A stretch of DNA of 64,000 bases from Maridesulfovibrio sp. (GTDB lineage: Bacteria > Desulfobacterota > Desulfovibrionia > Desulfovibrionales > Desulfovibrionaceae), in NCBI RefSeq assembly GCF_963667685.1, contig NZ_OY763930.1, positions 1,583,501-1,647,500 of the forward strand. The letters are read 5' to 3'. This document shows, in pieces, positions 26,038-34,872 of this stretch. The notes under the pieces are model-generated. The model was not told the origin of the DNA and ran no database searches. It saw nothing but the letters and a program-made list of their open reading frames with translations. The position numbers and the translations under genes were made by a program. How positions within the stretch are numbered: the stretch's first letter is position 1; every line of letters starts with the position of its first letter.

Positions 26038-27318
26038 ATGAAGAAAAATTCTTTGCCCGGCCCCCGGGGAGTTGCCTTTGACTGTGTCACCCGCGCCCTT
26101 GACGGCGGGGCTGATGCGCAGGCTGTTCTGGATAATGCTTTGACCGCTGCAAAACTAGACGGTCGTGACCGCGGTTTTGTTACTGAAATTCTTTATGGCT
26201 ACCTGCGTATGCGCCTGCGCTTGCAGGCGGTCCTGAATTGTTTTCTTTCCCGTCCTGACGGATTGCCACAGCCTATTTTGCGTGTGCTGGGCATGGCTGC
26301 TTATGAAATTCTGCATATGGATGTTCCTGCCTATGCTTCTGTGGACTGGGGTGTTGATTCTGCAAAACGCCTATCGCATGGTAAGCTTGGCGGACTCGCA
26401 AACGCTGTGTTGCGCAAGGTTGCCCGGCTGGCTGAAGACGGTGCAGATGAGGACTTTTTTCGTCGTAATTCAGATTCAGAGGTTGAATTCCTTTCGGTAT
26501 ACTACTCCTGCCCTGAATGGATAGTTGAACTTTGGCTGGACAGCTATGGCCGGGACAGGACGGAGCAATATCTGGAGGCTCAGATTTGTCCGCCCGCAGC
26601 CGGTTTTGTGCTTGATACTGCAAACAGCGATGCACGTGTTGCCGCAGAGCAGCTTCTGGAAGAGGGTGATCACATTGCTTCAGACGGACAGGCTTTCGCC
26701 TTCTATTCCGGATACTGGCCGGAGGCTTTCAAAGGGCTGAAAGAATCAGTCTCCCGCCAGAGCTACGCAGCTCGTGAAGCTCTTTCCGTACTCGAGCCTC
26801 AGGAGTGGCCGACTCCTGTTTGGGACGGTTGTTCAGGGCGTGGAGGTAAGTCCAGATTTCTGCATTCCAGAAATATTGCACCGATTATAGCAAGTGATCC
26901 TCATGCCAGAAGGCTGGCGGCACTCAAGAGAGAGGTTCCATCCGTAGCCGCTTTCCGTGCTTCGGCTATCAATCCGCCACTGGCTAAAGAGTCCGTCGGT
27001 ACCGCATTACTTGATGTTCCCTGTTCCGGGCTGGGAGTTCTCTCCCGCAGACCGGATACCAAGTTTAAGCGTACTCCGGAGGATGTGGATTCACTGGTCC
27101 GTCTGCAATCCCGTATTTTGGACAACAGTTGGGAAACCATCCGCAAGGGCGGACGTCTGGCTTATATCACCTGCACCCTTAACCCGGCTGAAAATGAGCG
27201 CCAGATAGGTTCTTTTCTCCGGAGACACAAGGATGCGACTCCGCTCAAAGAGTGGACGACTCCGCCGGATTCAGAACTGCATGAATTTTTTTACTCGGCT
27301 CTGATTGAGAAAAAGTAA
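26038..27318 (+). CDS. rsmB: RsmB-like 16S rRNA cytosine-C5 methyltransferase
   Basis: 426 residues. An N-terminal NusB-like RNA-binding domain (about 8-135) precedes a Fmu/RsmB methyltransferase domain. The catalytic motifs are DVPCSGLGVLSRRPD (about 322-336) and YITCTLNPAENE (about 381-392), which supply the two cysteines of the m5C mechanism. Motif I is degenerate (DGCSGRGGKS instead of DxCAAPGGKT) but still plausible. The ATG at 26038 gives a normal N-terminus; an upstream ATG at 25981 lies inside the DUF116 gene. It is the last gene of the aspS-def-fmt run, which ends in a strong terminator. Confidence 0.85.
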   Translation: MKKNSLPGPRGVAFDCVTRALDGGADAQAVLDNALTAAKLDGRDRGFVTEILYGYLRMRLRLQAVLNCFLSRPDGLPQPILRVLGMAAYEILHMDVPAYASVDWGVDSAKRLSHGKLGGLANAVLRKVARLAEDGADEDFFRRNSDSEVEFLSVYYSCPEWIVELWLDSYGRDRTEQYLEAQICPPAAGFVLDTANSDARVAAEQLLEEGDHIASDGQAFAFYSGYWPEAFKGLKESVSRQSYAAREALSVLEPQEWPTPVWDGCSGRGGKSRFLHSRNIAPIIASDPHARRLAALKREVPSVAAFRASAINPPLAKESVGTALLDVPCSGLGVLSRRPDTKFKRTPEDVDSLVRLQSRILDNSWETIRKGGRLAYITCTLNPAENERQIGSFLRRHKDATPLKEWTTPPDSELHEFFYSALIEKK

Positions 27319-27323
27319 AAAAA

Positions 27324-27358
27324 AAGGCCCGGTTCAGCTTTAAGCTGGAACGGGCCTT
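27324..27358. terminator. Bidirectional terminator between rsmB and the TPR gene
   Basis: A 16-position stem (27324-27339 with 27343-27358; one mismatch and one G-T pair) with a 3-base loop is preceded by a run of A's (transcribed as U's for the minus-strand gene). It separates two convergent genes. Confidence 0.88.
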
Positions 27359-27374
27359 AAAATTTGTTCTTTAT

Positions 27375-28133
27375 TTATGCCTGAACTTGTTCCGGGTGAT
27401 GTTTTTTCAAAAATTCAAGGAATTTGGAAGCTTCAGTATGGTCTTTGTTTAATTCAAGGGCTTTTTTCAAATGGGCGGAACATTTGTCCAGCACACCTTT
27501 CTCAAAGTAGGCTCGGGCGATGTTGTAATGCAGATTCTCGTCGTTGCTGGTGATTTCCAATGCCCGGTCATAGTAGTCGATGGCTTGATCCTGCATGCCT
27601 GTTTTGCGCAGGTTGATGCCGAATTCATTGAACAGGTGCTTGTGTTCAGCCTGAAATGCAGCATCAAGTTTGACCAGCCTGTTGAAAATATCATTAGCCT
27701 TGTTTGATTCTCCGCGCTCCATATAGGTCAACCCGAGTCCGAAGTTGGCTTTAACGTTTTCCTCATCAACACCCAGTGCATTTTGAAACTCGAATTCCGC
27801 ACTGTATGTAGCTCCGGCCTGTCTGGCTTTTTCACCACGCGAGATTGTTGAGTTGAGTTCTTGAATTTTTGGATAGACTGTGGAGACATAGAATTCCGGC
27901 TCAGGGGAGTACTTGGACAGGAATTCTTCCATAGGAACGACTGATTTAGGACCGGCTGGAATGTAACTGGTATTCAGGGCCTGAATCTCAACATTTGCCG
28001 GGTCCAGTTCTTCTGCCATCCAGTACATTTTGCTGATAGTCCTGCGGACGGTAGTCCCGGTTCCGATCTTCTGTACATTCTGGCTGGAGAAAACACCTTT
28101 TATCTTTTGCTTGTCGTGATCCGCTGGAGCCAT
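27375..28133 (-). CDS. Tetratricopeptide-repeat protein, 252 aa
   Basis: The N-terminal about 100 residues are polar and include GVFSSQNVQKIGTGTTVRRT. They are followed by about four TPR units (about 105-245), the clearest being KANFGLGLTYMERGESNKAN, AIDYYDRALEITSNDENL and LHYNIARAYFEKGVLDKC. There is no signal peptide, so it is cytoplasmic and likely a protein-binding scaffold. The N-terminal part resembles response-coupled TPR proteins of sulfate reducers, but I cannot assign a partner. It is divergent from the XRE-cupin gene, 325 bases away. Confidence 0.78.
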   Translation of the reverse strand: MAPADHDKQKIKGVFSSQNVQKIGTGTTVRRTISKMYWMAEELDPANVEIQALNTSYIPAGPKSVVPMEEFLSKYSPEPEFYVSTVYPKIQELNSTISRGEKARQAGATYSAEFEFQNALGVDEENVKANFGLGLTYMERGESNKANDIFNRLVKLDAAFQAEHKHLFNEFGINLRKTGMQDQAIDYYDRALEITSNDENLHYNIARAYFEKGVLDKCSAHLKKALELNKDHTEASKFLEFLKKHHPEQVQA

Positions 28134-28458
28134 TTGACGTTCCTTGTCTGCTTTCCTTAAAATTTTGCAAACTATAGATAAATTTTAGTAAAAATGCCAC
28201 TGGCAAAAGAACGAAAAAAACTTGAAATTGAGTGAGTCCGTATGTCAAGTTAGAAATTTGATTAGTTGCTAATTTTGTTCTTCATTTTTCTGCAATGAAG
28301 CTTTAGACTGGTCGCTGTTTTTCAGATTGTCAAAAATGGGTATGCCTGATGGCCAACAGATGACAAACGTCAGACATTGATGTAAGTACTCATTTTTTGA
28401 CATTTTTTATTGTGTTTATCAAAAGCCTTAAAAAGAGCTTAGACAAGTAGAGGGGATT
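28134..28458. other. Divergent intergenic region, no gene seen
   Basis: A/T-rich spacer between the TPR gene (minus) and the first XRE-cupin gene (plus). It contains TTGACA at 28397-28402 on the + strand without a convincing -10 at 16-18 bases, and a short inverted repeat ATTAG/CTAAT near 28263. No open frame or RNA gene is evident. Confidence 0.6.
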
Positions 28459-29025
28459 ATGAGTAAAGCAAAAGTAGGACAGCGTATTAAAAAATTCAGG
28501 GAAAAGCAGGGTCTTAGCCTTGAAGAGTTTTCCAATAGAACCGGTCTTGGAATAGATTTCCTTGAAGCTGTAGAAGAAAAAGAGAAATACCCCTCGCTAG
28601 GTCCCCTACTTAAAATCGCCAGAGCTCTTGGAGTAAGACTGGGCACCTTCCTCGACGATCAGGTCAGCAAAGACCCGCTTATTGTTAAACTCGGCGGGCG
28701 CCAGGAAGAGTTTTCCATGCACTCCGACAAGGAAAAGACTGCTTCTATGAAGTACTTTTCACTTGCTAAAGGTAAAAGTGATCGGCACATGGAGCCTTTT
28801 TTCATTGAAATTCAGCCTGAGGACGGCGAACCTAAGATGACTTCCCACGAAGGTGAGGAATTTATTATTGTTGTTTCCGGTAAACTCAAGGTTGTTTACG
28901 GCAAGGAAGAAAGTGTTCTGGAAGCAGGCGACAGCGTCTATTTTAATTCTGTGGTTCCGCACTATGTTGCTGCTGAAGGCAGCGAAAGGTGTGATATCTA
29001 CGCGGTTCTTTATTTCCCGGAATAA
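28459..29025 (+). CDS. XRE-cupin regulator of the adjacent acyl-CoA ligase (module 1)
   Basis: 188 residues. An N-terminal XRE/Cro helix-turn-helix (about 5-62: [31 protein letters not shown]) is joined to a C-terminal cupin_2 domain (about 110-185) with [33 protein letters not shown] and a cupin histidine in VPHYV. Such proteins sense a small ligand through the cupin barrel and control nearby operons. The acyl-CoA ligase starts 11 bases downstream, so the two are one transcript and autoregulation is likely. The same architecture recurs at 31032. AGGGG precedes the ATG. Confidence 0.88.
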   Translation: MSKAKVGQRIKKFREKQGLSLEEFSNRTGLGIDFLEAVEEKEKYPSLGPLLKIARALGVRLGTFLDDQVSKDPLIVKLGGRQEEFSMHSDKEKTASMKYFSLAKGKSDRHMEPFFIEIQPEDGEPKMTSHEGEEFIIVVSGKLKVVYGKEESVLEAGDSVYFNSVVPHYVAAEGSERCDIYAVLYFPE

Positions 29026-29036
29026 GAGAGGATTAC

Positions 29037-30683
29037 ATGGAACAATCACATCTCAGGGAAATTACACTCGGAGCTTTGCTGGATGAGGCAGTTGAAAAAT
29101 GTCCGGATCAGGAAGCCGTTGTTTATGTGGACCGCGATTTTCGCCTGACGTACCGTGAATTCGGTGATCTGGTGGATGAACTGGCCATGGGACTTATGGC
29201 TTTGGGAATTGAAAAAGGTGAGAAGGTCGCCGTATGGGCTACCAACGTACCTTACTGGGTGGCACTGCAGTTTGCGACTGCCAAGATCGGCGCCATCCTG
29301 CTCACGGTTAACACCTTTTACCGTACCACTGAGCTGGAATACCTGCTCAAGCAGTCCGATTGCGAGAACCTCGTCATTATCGACGGTTTCAGGGAGATAG
29401 ATTATCTTCAGACTGTTTATGACCTGATTCCTGAGCTTAAGACACAGGAACGAGGTTATCTCAAGAGCGAAAAGTTCCCTGATCTTAAAAGAGTCTTTTT
29501 TCTCGGTCAGGAAAAACATCGCGGCATGTACTCTATGGCTGAGGTGATTAACCTTTCCGCAGTTACAACAGAGGAAGACTACGAAGCCCGTCAGGCAACT
29601 CTCGACCCGCATGACGTAGTCAATATGCAGTACACCTCCGGAACTACAGGTTTTCCCAAAGGCGTACAGCTGACTCACTACAATATCAGTAACAACGGAT
29701 TCTGGATCGGCGAAAACCAAGGCTTTAAGCCCGGTGACCGTCTTTGCCTGCCTGTGCCCCTGTTCCACTGCTTCGGTTGTGTTTTGGGCGTTATGGCGGC
29801 AGTGAACCACGGTACAACCATGGTTATCCTTGAAGGATTTGATCCGCTGTTGGTTATGGCTTCCGTAGATCAGGAAAAGTGTACAGCACTTTACGGTGTT
29901 CCGACCATGTTCATCGCGATTCTTGAGCACAAACTGTTCGAGAAATTTAATTATTCTTCATTGCGGACCGGTATTATGGCCGGGTCTCCCTGTCCCATCG
30001 AGGTCATGAAGAAGGTTATGGACAAGATGAACATGACCGATATCACCATCTGCTACGGTCTGACAGAAGCCTCTCCGGTTATGACCCAGACTCGTATGAC
30101 TGATAGTTTGCAGCGCCGGACAGAAACCGTCGGTCAGGCTATGCCTGAAATCGAAGTGGCAATCATCAACCCGGAAACAGGCGAGATGTGCGAACACGGT
30201 GAGACAGGTGAAATCTGCTGCCGCGGTTACAACGTCATGAAGGGGTACTACAACAACCCTGAAGCAACCAATTCCGCTATTGATATGGATGGATGGCTCC
30301 ACTCCGGCGATCTCGGCACCATGGATGAAGAAGGGTATGTGGATGTCACCGGACGCCTTAAGGATATGATTATTCGTGGCGGTGAGAACATTTACCCCCG
30401 TGAAATCGAGGAATTCCTCTATACGATGGACGGTATCCTCGATGTGCAGGTAGCGGGTGTTCCCAGTGAAAAGTATGGGGAGCAGGTCGGCGCATTCATC
30501 ATCCTCAAGGATGGTGTGGAAATGACCAAGCAGGATGTTATCGACTACTGCCGTGGTCAGATTTCACGCTACAAGATTCCTAAGTACATTACATTCCTTG
30601 ACGCTTACCCTATGACCGCAAGCGGCAAGATTCAGAAATATAAACTTCGGGATATGGCTGCAGAGCTGTATCCTGACGCATAA
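29037..30683 (+). CDS. AMP-forming acyl-CoA synthetase (FadD-like), module 1
   Basis: A 548-residue ANL-superfamily enzyme that activates a carboxylic acid with ATP and loads it onto CoA. Motifs: [11 protein letters not shown] (P-loop, about 198-208), YGLTEASP near 342, the hinge and adenine region [36 protein letters not shown] (split, about 421-457) and the catalytic Lys segment ASGKIQKYK near 530. It is closest in feel to medium- or long-chain fatty acyl-CoA ligases; the acid is not known. It may activate fatty acids for oxidation or salvage. It is co-transcribed with the XRE-cupin regulator just upstream, and a hairpin terminator follows. Confidence 0.9.
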   Translation: MEQSHLREITLGALLDEAVEKCPDQEAVVYVDRDFRLTYREFGDLVDELAMGLMALGIEKGEKVAVWATNVPYWVALQFATAKIGAILLTVNTFYRTTELEYLLKQSDCENLVIIDGFREIDYLQTVYDLIPELKTQERGYLKSEKFPDLKRVFFLGQEKHRGMYSMAEVINLSAVTTEEDYEARQATLDPHDVVNMQYTSGTTGFPKGVQLTHYNISNNGFWIGENQGFKPGDRLCLPVPLFHCFGCVLGVMAAVNHGTTMVILEGFDPLLVMASVDQEKCTALYGVPTMFIAILEHKLFEKFNYSSLRTGIMAGSPCPIEVMKKVMDKMNMTDITICYGLTEASPVMTQTRMTDSLQRRTETVGQAMPEIEVAIINPETGEMCEHGETGEICCRGYNVMKGYYNNPEATNSAIDMDGWLHSGDLGTMDEEGYVDVTGRLKDMIIRGGENIYPREIEEFLYTMDGILDVQVAGVPSEKYGEQVGAFIILKDGVEMTKQDVIDYCRGQISRYKIPKYITFLDAYPMTASGKIQKYKLRDMAAELYPDA

Positions 30684-30693
30684 GCAGAAAAAG

Positions 30694-30724
30694 AATGAGG
30701 ACTCTGTATTTCAGAGTCCTCATT
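30694..30724 (+). terminator. Hairpin terminator after acyl-CoA ligase 1
   Basis: AATGAGGACTCTG pairs with CAGAGTCCTCATT over a 5-base loop. The T-run is weak, but the 13-bp stem is strong. A copy of the dispersed repeat begins shortly after. Confidence 0.65.
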
Positions 30725-30747
30725 AAGAATTTTATGCGCTTCGCGCT

Positions 30748-31012
30748 GCCTCCGGCGGGCTCCTTAAGCGGGACTAGAAACGCAAAGCCTCTCTGGATTC
30801 TCTAGCGGGCTTTCGCTCAGGATCGTCTACAAGCCGGGCAAGACTTCCAAATCTTACCTCTCCGCACGAATCGCATTTGAAATTTTCTTTAAAGACCCAA
30901 TTATCGCCAAAGGCGGCGAAGCCCAAATAAAAGGTTATGGGATTTTTAAACTCTTTTGTTACAAAAAGTGGTGAACCAAAAGGTTTTAAGACCCCGGCAG
31001 GGCCGCCTGAGG
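30748..31012. repeat. Dispersed palindromic repeat, copy 2 (complete, diverged)
   Basis: It opens with GCCTCCGGCGGGCTCC, preceded by GCGCTTCGCGC, and closes with GACCCCGGCAGGGCCGCC. The interior keeps GGCGAAGCCC and TGGGATTTTTAAAC, but the right stem is imperfect. It occupies most of the 348-base gap between module 1 and module 2 of the ligase pairs. Confidence 0.65.
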
Positions 31013-31031
31013 ATTTTTAGATGGAGGCATT

Positions 31032-31589
31032 ATGAGTAATGAACAGGCTTATAAGGAAATTGCACCGAGGCTTGTGGGCCTGCGTGATGCAATGGATATG
31101 AGCGTGGAAGAGCTTGCTGAGAAGGCGGGCGTAACCCCGGAACGTGTCGCTCAGTATGAGTCAGGCACTGTTGAAATTCCAGTCAGTTATCTTATGGATG
31201 TGGCTCACATTTGTGGAGTCGGTCTTACTGTGCTGATTTCCGGAAGCGAGGCCCACCTGACCAACTATGCGCTGGTGCGCAGCGGCAAAGGGCTTAGCGT
31301 GGATCGCCGCAAGGACTATGATTACAAGAACCTTGCATCTACTTTTGTAGGTCGCCGCATGGAACCTTTTATGGTTGAAGTACCTCCAAAAGAGGTTGCG
31401 GACATGAATTTCACCACCCACCGCGGGCAGGAGTTCATTTACGTTCTTGAAGGGCGTTTGGAGCTCAGGCTGGATGATTCCGTGCTGGAACTTGGAGAGG
31501 GAGATTCCCTGTACTTTGATTCCAACACTCCCCACGCTCTGCGCGGTCTTGACGACAAATCTGCACGCATGCTGGACGTCATTCTCTAG
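31032..31589 (+). CDS. XRE-cupin regulator of the adjacent acyl-CoA ligase (module 2)
   Basis: 185 residues with the same plan as the protein at 28459: XRE helix-turn-helix (about 12-65: LVGLRDAMDMSVEELAEKAGVTPERVAQYESG) and C-terminal cupin (about 110-183: GQEFIYVLEGRLELRLDDSVLELGEGDSLYFDSNTPH). The two proteins are paralogous but clearly diverged, and each sits directly before its own ligase gene. GGAGG lies only four bases before the ATG. It should sense an acyl or aryl compound related to the substrate of the downstream enzyme; this is inference from pairing. Confidence 0.87.
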   Translation: MSNEQAYKEIAPRLVGLRDAMDMSVEELAEKAGVTPERVAQYESGTVEIPVSYLMDVAHICGVGLTVLISGSEAHLTNYALVRSGKGLSVDRRKDYDYKNLASTFVGRRMEPFMVEVPPKEVADMNFTTHRGQEFIYVLEGRLELRLDDSVLELGEGDSLYFDSNTPHALRGLDDKSARMLDVIL

Positions 31590-31726
31590 CAGGTCGCCAA
31601 TTGATGTGTTCGTGAACATTTTTGCGTGCACCAGCGGCCTGCGGTAAAATCTCGGTTTTACATTAGAGGATTAACGTTAACTAACAGCAACAGGATGCAA
31701 GGCATCCCCTGTGGAGAGATAAGAAG

Positions 31727-33373
31727 ATGGAAAAGCAGAAATACGGTTCCAGCGAAGAGTTCTGTGCCGAATACAGACCAGAAGTACCCGAGAATTACAA
31801 CTTTGCCTATGATTGCGTAGACGAAATTGCCGCATCAGATCCAAAGCGTCCGGCAATGATTCACATCGGACCGGATGGAACCCGTACTGAAAAAGATTTC
31901 GACTTTTTTTCTAAGAAGTCAGCCCGTCTGGCAAATGCACTGCGTAAGGCCGGAGTAGGAAAAGGCGACCGTATCATGATCATCCTTTACCGTCGCATCG
32001 ACTGGTGGGTGAGCATGCTGGCCTGCCACAAGATCGGCGCTGTTCCCGTTCCTTCCCCGAACCTGCTTACAGTGAAAGACATTGAGTTCCGCGTGAACTT
32101 TGCCAAGATCAAATGCATCATTGCTGAAGATTCTGTGGCGGACCGCGCTGACGAAGCGAATAAGAGCTGTCCTTCTCTTGAAGTTCTGGTTCAGGCCGGG
32201 GACGGAAAGCTGCACGATGGATGGCTTGATTTTGAAACCATCTGCGATGAAGCATCCGACTCTTTTCCCCGTCCTGCTGACTGCGCCGGCGGCGATGATC
32301 CCCTGCTGATTTTCTTTTCGTCCGGTACTACCGGACAGCCGAAGATGGTTGAGCACACTCATAATTACCCGCTGGGTCACTACGTAACAGGTGCTTACTG
32401 GCACGACCTTGAGCCGGGTGATGTTCACCTGACCCTTGCCGATACCGGATGGGGTAAGGCTGTATGGGGCAAATATTACGGTCAGTGGATGGCCGGTGCG
32501 GTTGTATTTGTCTGGGATTTCCGTGGCAAATTCGAACCAGCCGAGTTGCTGCGCGTACTTGCAGAGAACAAAGTTACTTCTTTCTGCGCACCGCCCACAG
32601 TTTATCGTTTTATGATTCGCGAAGATCTTTCCAAGTATGACCTTTCCTCGCTCAAACACTGCACAACCGCAGGTGAGCTGCTTAATGCTTCGGTTTTTGA
32701 AGCATGGAAAGAAGCTACAGGGCTGCCTCTCTATGAAGGTTACGGCCAGACCGAGTCCGTGCTTCAGATCGCAACTTTCCCTAATATGAAGCCTAAACCG
32801 GGCTCCATCGGCAAGCCCTGCCCGGGGTGGGAAGTGACTCTCATAGATACCGAAGGAAACCTTTGCGGTCCCGGTGAAGAAGGTCAGATCTGCGTAAAAC
32901 TCGATCCCCGTCCTGTCGGCTTGTTCACTGGCTACCTCGACGAACCGCAAAAGACTGAGAATGTAATGGTCAACGGGTATTACCAGACTGGAGATAAGGC
33001 ATGGATGGACGAGGACGGTTATTACTGGTTCCTCGGCCGTACTGATGATCTGATCAAGAGTTCCGGCTACCGTATCGGACCCTTCGAGGTTGAATCTGCG
33101 CTGATCACTCATGAGGCAATCGTGGAAGCCGCAGTAACAGGCGTGCCTTGTGATGTTCGCGGTCAGGCTGTCAAGGCGACAGTAGTTCTTGCTCCCGGCT
33201 ACGAAGGCAGTGAAGAGCTGACCAAGGAATTGCAGAATCACGTTAAGAAGGTCACCGCGCCATATAAGTATCCGCGCGTTATCGATTACGTTGAAGAGTT
33301 GCCTAAGACTATCAGCGGCAAGATCAAACGTGCAGAGATTCGCGCTAAAGACGAGGCTGACGCCAAGGCTTAA
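31727..33373 (+). CDS. AMP-forming acyl-CoA synthetase (MACS-like), module 2
   Basis: A 548-residue ANL enzyme with SSGTTGQPKMVEHTHNYPLGH (split, about 200-220), ADTGWGKAVWGKYYG near 240, YGQTE near 337, GRTDDLIKSSGYRIGPFEVE (about 441-460) and SGKIKRAEIR near 529. The TGWGK segment and DDxIxxSGYRIGPFEVE are typical of medium-chain or acetyl-CoA-like synthetases. The exact acid is unknown and differs from module 1 judging by these motifs. It follows its XRE-cupin regulator after 137 bases and ends before a half copy of the dispersed repeat. Confidence 0.9.
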   Translation: MEKQKYGSSEEFCAEYRPEVPENYNFAYDCVDEIAASDPKRPAMIHIGPDGTRTEKDFDFFSKKSARLANALRKAGVGKGDRIMIILYRRIDWWVSMLACHKIGAVPVPSPNLLTVKDIEFRVNFAKIKCIIAEDSVADRADEANKSCPSLEVLVQAGDGKLHDGWLDFETICDEASDSFPRPADCAGGDDPLLIFFSSGTTGQPKMVEHTHNYPLGHYVTGAYWHDLEPGDVHLTLADTGWGKAVWGKYYGQWMAGAVVFVWDFRGKFEPAELLRVLAENKVTSFCAPPTVYRFMIREDLSKYDLSSLKHCTTAGELLNASVFEAWKEATGLPLYEGYGQTESVLQIATFPNMKPKPGSIGKPCPGWEVTLIDTEGNLCGPGEEGQICVKLDPRPVGLFTGYLDEPQKTENVMVNGYYQTGDKAWMDEDGYYWFLGRTDDLIKSSGYRIGPFEVESALITHEAIVEAAVTGVPCDVRGQAVKATVVLAPGYEGSEELTKELQNHVKKVTAPYKYPRVIDYVEELPKTISGKIKRAEIRAKDEADAKA

Positions 33374-33379
33374 GAGAAT

Positions 33380-33465
33380 GCCTCCGGCGGCCTTCCGGGG
33401 GCCAAAGAACCCTTTTGAAAAAGGGTTCTCTGGACACTCCTAAAACTTTTATCGGGGCTTCGCCG
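33380..33465. repeat. Dispersed palindromic repeat, copy 3 (left half)
   Basis: Begins GCCTCCGGCGGCCTTCCGG seven bases after the ligase stop, continues through a stem AGAACCC/GGGTTCT, and ends in ATCGGGGCTTCGCC. No right half is present. Confidence 0.72.
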
Positions 33466-33494
33466 TGTAGCTTCTCTAAATCTGTCTAGCAATG

Positions 33495-33533
33495 AAGACC
33501 GCAATATCTTTTGAAGGTATTGCGGTCTTTTTG
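33495..33533 (+). terminator. Terminator after acyl-CoA ligase 2
   Basis: AAGACCGCAATA (33495-33506) pairs perfectly with TATTGCGGTCTT (33518-33529) over an 11-base loop and runs into TTTTT. The remaining bases to the yccF start at 33721 hold no recognisable gene. Confidence 0.88.
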
Positions 33534-33720
33534 TGTGGGGTAGTCTTAAAAATATATGTGAAGAAATCTAAAATGCCATGAAATGAATATGTGCCGGGGC
33601 TTTGTTCTCTGCAAATAAAGAACTTGAAGTTTTATCAGGATAAGGGGAAAAAGAGATTAGGCTGTGGTCTTTCATGCGCTTTAGGAGACAATTGCAGATA
33701 TTTAATAATCAGGAGTAAGA

Positions 33721-34176
33721 ATGAGAACTCTCGGAAACATATTATGGTATTTTCCATTTTTAGGATTCATCAACGCAATAATGTTTTTCCTGCTTGGTTC
33801 ATTGCTGACGCTGACCGTAGTTGCTTCTCCGCTTGGGTTGGGTTTGATCCAGTACAGCAAATTCCTTTTCGCTCCATTCAGCTCGTCCATGGTTTCCAAG
33901 GATGATCTTAATGTAGAGGGCAATCCTGCATGGGAGGCCTATTCCATAATAATCATGATCCTCTGGATTCCTTTCGGCATCATTTTCGCGCTGATCACGA
34001 TCTCCCAGATTGTAGGACTGGCTATTTCAATCGTCGGTATCCCGGTAGCATTAGTGCTCGCAAAATCCCTGCGCACCATCTTCAACCCGGTAGGCATGGT
34101 CTGCGTACCAGCCGTTGTCGCTCAGGAAGTGCAACGCCGTAAGAATGAGGATGCTATTAATCGTCATCTACGGTAG
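33721..34176 (+). CDS. yccF: YccF-domain inner-membrane protein
   Basis: 151 residues with hydrophobic segments at about 3-38, 75-95 and 98-122. The YccF repeat motif appears twice: NILWYFPFLGFINAIMFFLLGSLL at the N-terminus (split here) and AYSIIIMILWIPFGIIFALITIS in the second half. Both are followed by conserved GxPxxxxLxK-like turns (SPLGLGLIQYSKF and GIPVALVLAKS). Function is unknown. AGGAG lies before the ATG. Its last 93 bases and the terminator after it are duplicated at 34780-34933, on the far side of the brnTA genes. Confidence 0.82.
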   Translation: MRTLGNILWYFPFLGFINAIMFFLLGSLLTLTVVASPLGLGLIQYSKFLFAPFSSSMVSKDDLNVEGNPAWEAYSIIIMILWIPFGIIFALITISQIVGLAISIVGIPVALVLAKSLRTIFNPVGMVCVPAVVAQEVQRRKNEDAINRHLR

Positions 34177-34237
34177 ATTCTGAAGTTTATTAAATATTGG
34201 AAAGCCCCGGTGCGGATGCGTGCCGGGGCTTTTTGTT
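34084..34237. repeat. 154-bp direct repeat, left copy
   Basis: It covers the last 93 bases of yccF and the terminator that follows. The right copy at 34780-34933 is offset by exactly 696 bases, and by eye I count four mismatches and no gaps. Between the copies lie only the brnTA genes. Confidence 0.92.
34201..34235 (+). terminator. yccF terminator
   Basis: AAAGCCCCGG (34201-34210) pairs with CCGGGGCTTT (34223-34232), 12-base loop, ending in T5. An identical copy is at 34897-34931 within the right direct repeat. Confidence 0.88.
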
Positions 34238-34253
34238 AGAGAGTAGGGCTGGG

Positions 34254-34490
34254 TTATGCGTCTGCGGAGCGTCCGCTATCGATGCGATTGGCGATCCAAG
34301 TTTTGATTACCGCCTGTCTATTGATTCCAAGTCTCTCGGCCTCACGGTCGAGAGCTATGACCATCCACGCGGGGAAATCCACATTGACCCGTTTAGTGCC
34401 TTTGTTCGGGCGGGTAGCTTTGGACATATCGAGATGCGCAGTGATATCCTGATCGGATTCAAAGGTTTCATCAAATTCTTTAGCTTTCAT
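34254..34490 (-). CDS. brnA: BrnA-type antitoxin (CopG/ribbon-helix-helix)
   Basis: 78 residues. The polar N-terminus (EFDETFESDQDITAHLDMS) is typical of BrnA. It is followed by KRVNVDFPAWMVIALDREAERLGINRQAVIKTWIANRI (split, about 33-70), a ribbon-helix-helix DNA-binding domain. It should neutralise BrnT and repress the operon. It overlaps the end of brnT by 11 bases, so the two are translationally coupled, with toxin first as usual for brnTA. The pair sits in a 696-base direct-repeat unit beside yccF. Confidence 0.85.
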   Translation of the reverse strand: MKAKEFDETFESDQDITAHLDMSKATRPNKGTKRVNVDFPAWMVIALDREAERLGINRQAVIKTWIANRIDSGRSADA

Positions 34491-34740
34491 AGAGTTCCAC
34501 CTCCTTCTTTCTGGAGCGGCGTACAGAGATTATACGGATAGCTCCATTGCGGGGAGTTGTTACAGCAGACCAATGTTTTCCATTGATCATGCCTATATAA
34601 AAATTGCGCGGTTCATCCTGAGTTCTGGCCGGTATTTCCAAGAGGTCAGGATCATTCCAAAGGGCCTGCGCTGCTTCGAAATCAATACCATGTTTTTTGA
34701 GGTTTGTGGCGCTTTTGTTTTTGTCATATTCAAATGGCAT
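34480..34740 (-). CDS. brnT: BrnT-type ribonuclease toxin
   Basis: 86 residues, starting FEYDKNKSATNLKKHGIDFEAAQALW, which is the BrnT signature (YDxxKxxxNxxKHGIxFEEA). The C-terminus VTTPRNGAIRIISVRRSRKKEVELY supplies the conserved RIIS(A/V)R catalytic patch. BrnT is a RelE-fold RNase that arrests growth when BrnA is lost. There is no Shine-Dalgarno, and the predicted transcription start falls on or next to the ATG, so it may be translated as a leaderless message. All key residues look intact, so it is likely functional. Confidence 0.88.
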   Translation of the reverse strand: MPFEYDKNKSATNLKKHGIDFEAAQALWNDPDLLEIPARTQDEPRNFYIGMINGKHWSAVTTPRNGAIRIISVRRSRKKEVELYES

Positions 34741-34746
34741 ATATTA

Positions 34747-34774
34747 AGTGTATATTTTGATGGTGAATTGTCAA
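34747..34774 (-). promoter_or_regulatory. brnTA promoter
   Basis: On the minus strand TTGACA (34774-34769) is followed after 16 bases by TACACT (34752-34747). Transcription would begin around 34740, the first base of brnT. The promoter lies just outside the right copy of the direct repeat. Confidence 0.6.
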
Positions 34775-34779
34775 GATTT

Positions 34780-34872
34780 AACCCGGTAGGCATGGTCTGC
34801 GTACCATCCGTTGTCGCTCAGGAAGTGCAACGCCGCAAGGATGAGGATGCTATTAATCGTCATCTACGGTAG
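34780..34872 (+). pseudogene. yccF: Duplicated 3' end of yccF
   Basis: The last 30 codons of yccF, with small changes, are repeated here in the same direction. They encode NPVGMVCVPSVVAQEVQRRK and the same final DEDAINRHLR. No start signal precedes it, so it is a non-coding remnant. It is followed by a copy of the yccF terminator. Confidence 0.88.

Noticed and set aside
29046..29930. 294-codon minus-strand frame inside the first acyl-CoA ligase
   Set aside because: Antisense shadow of a clear gene; His- and Cys-rich random composition.
31919..33241. 440-codon minus-strand frame inside the second acyl-CoA ligase
   Set aside because: Complete antisense overlap with a gene carrying all ANL motifs; no family resemblance on the minus strand.
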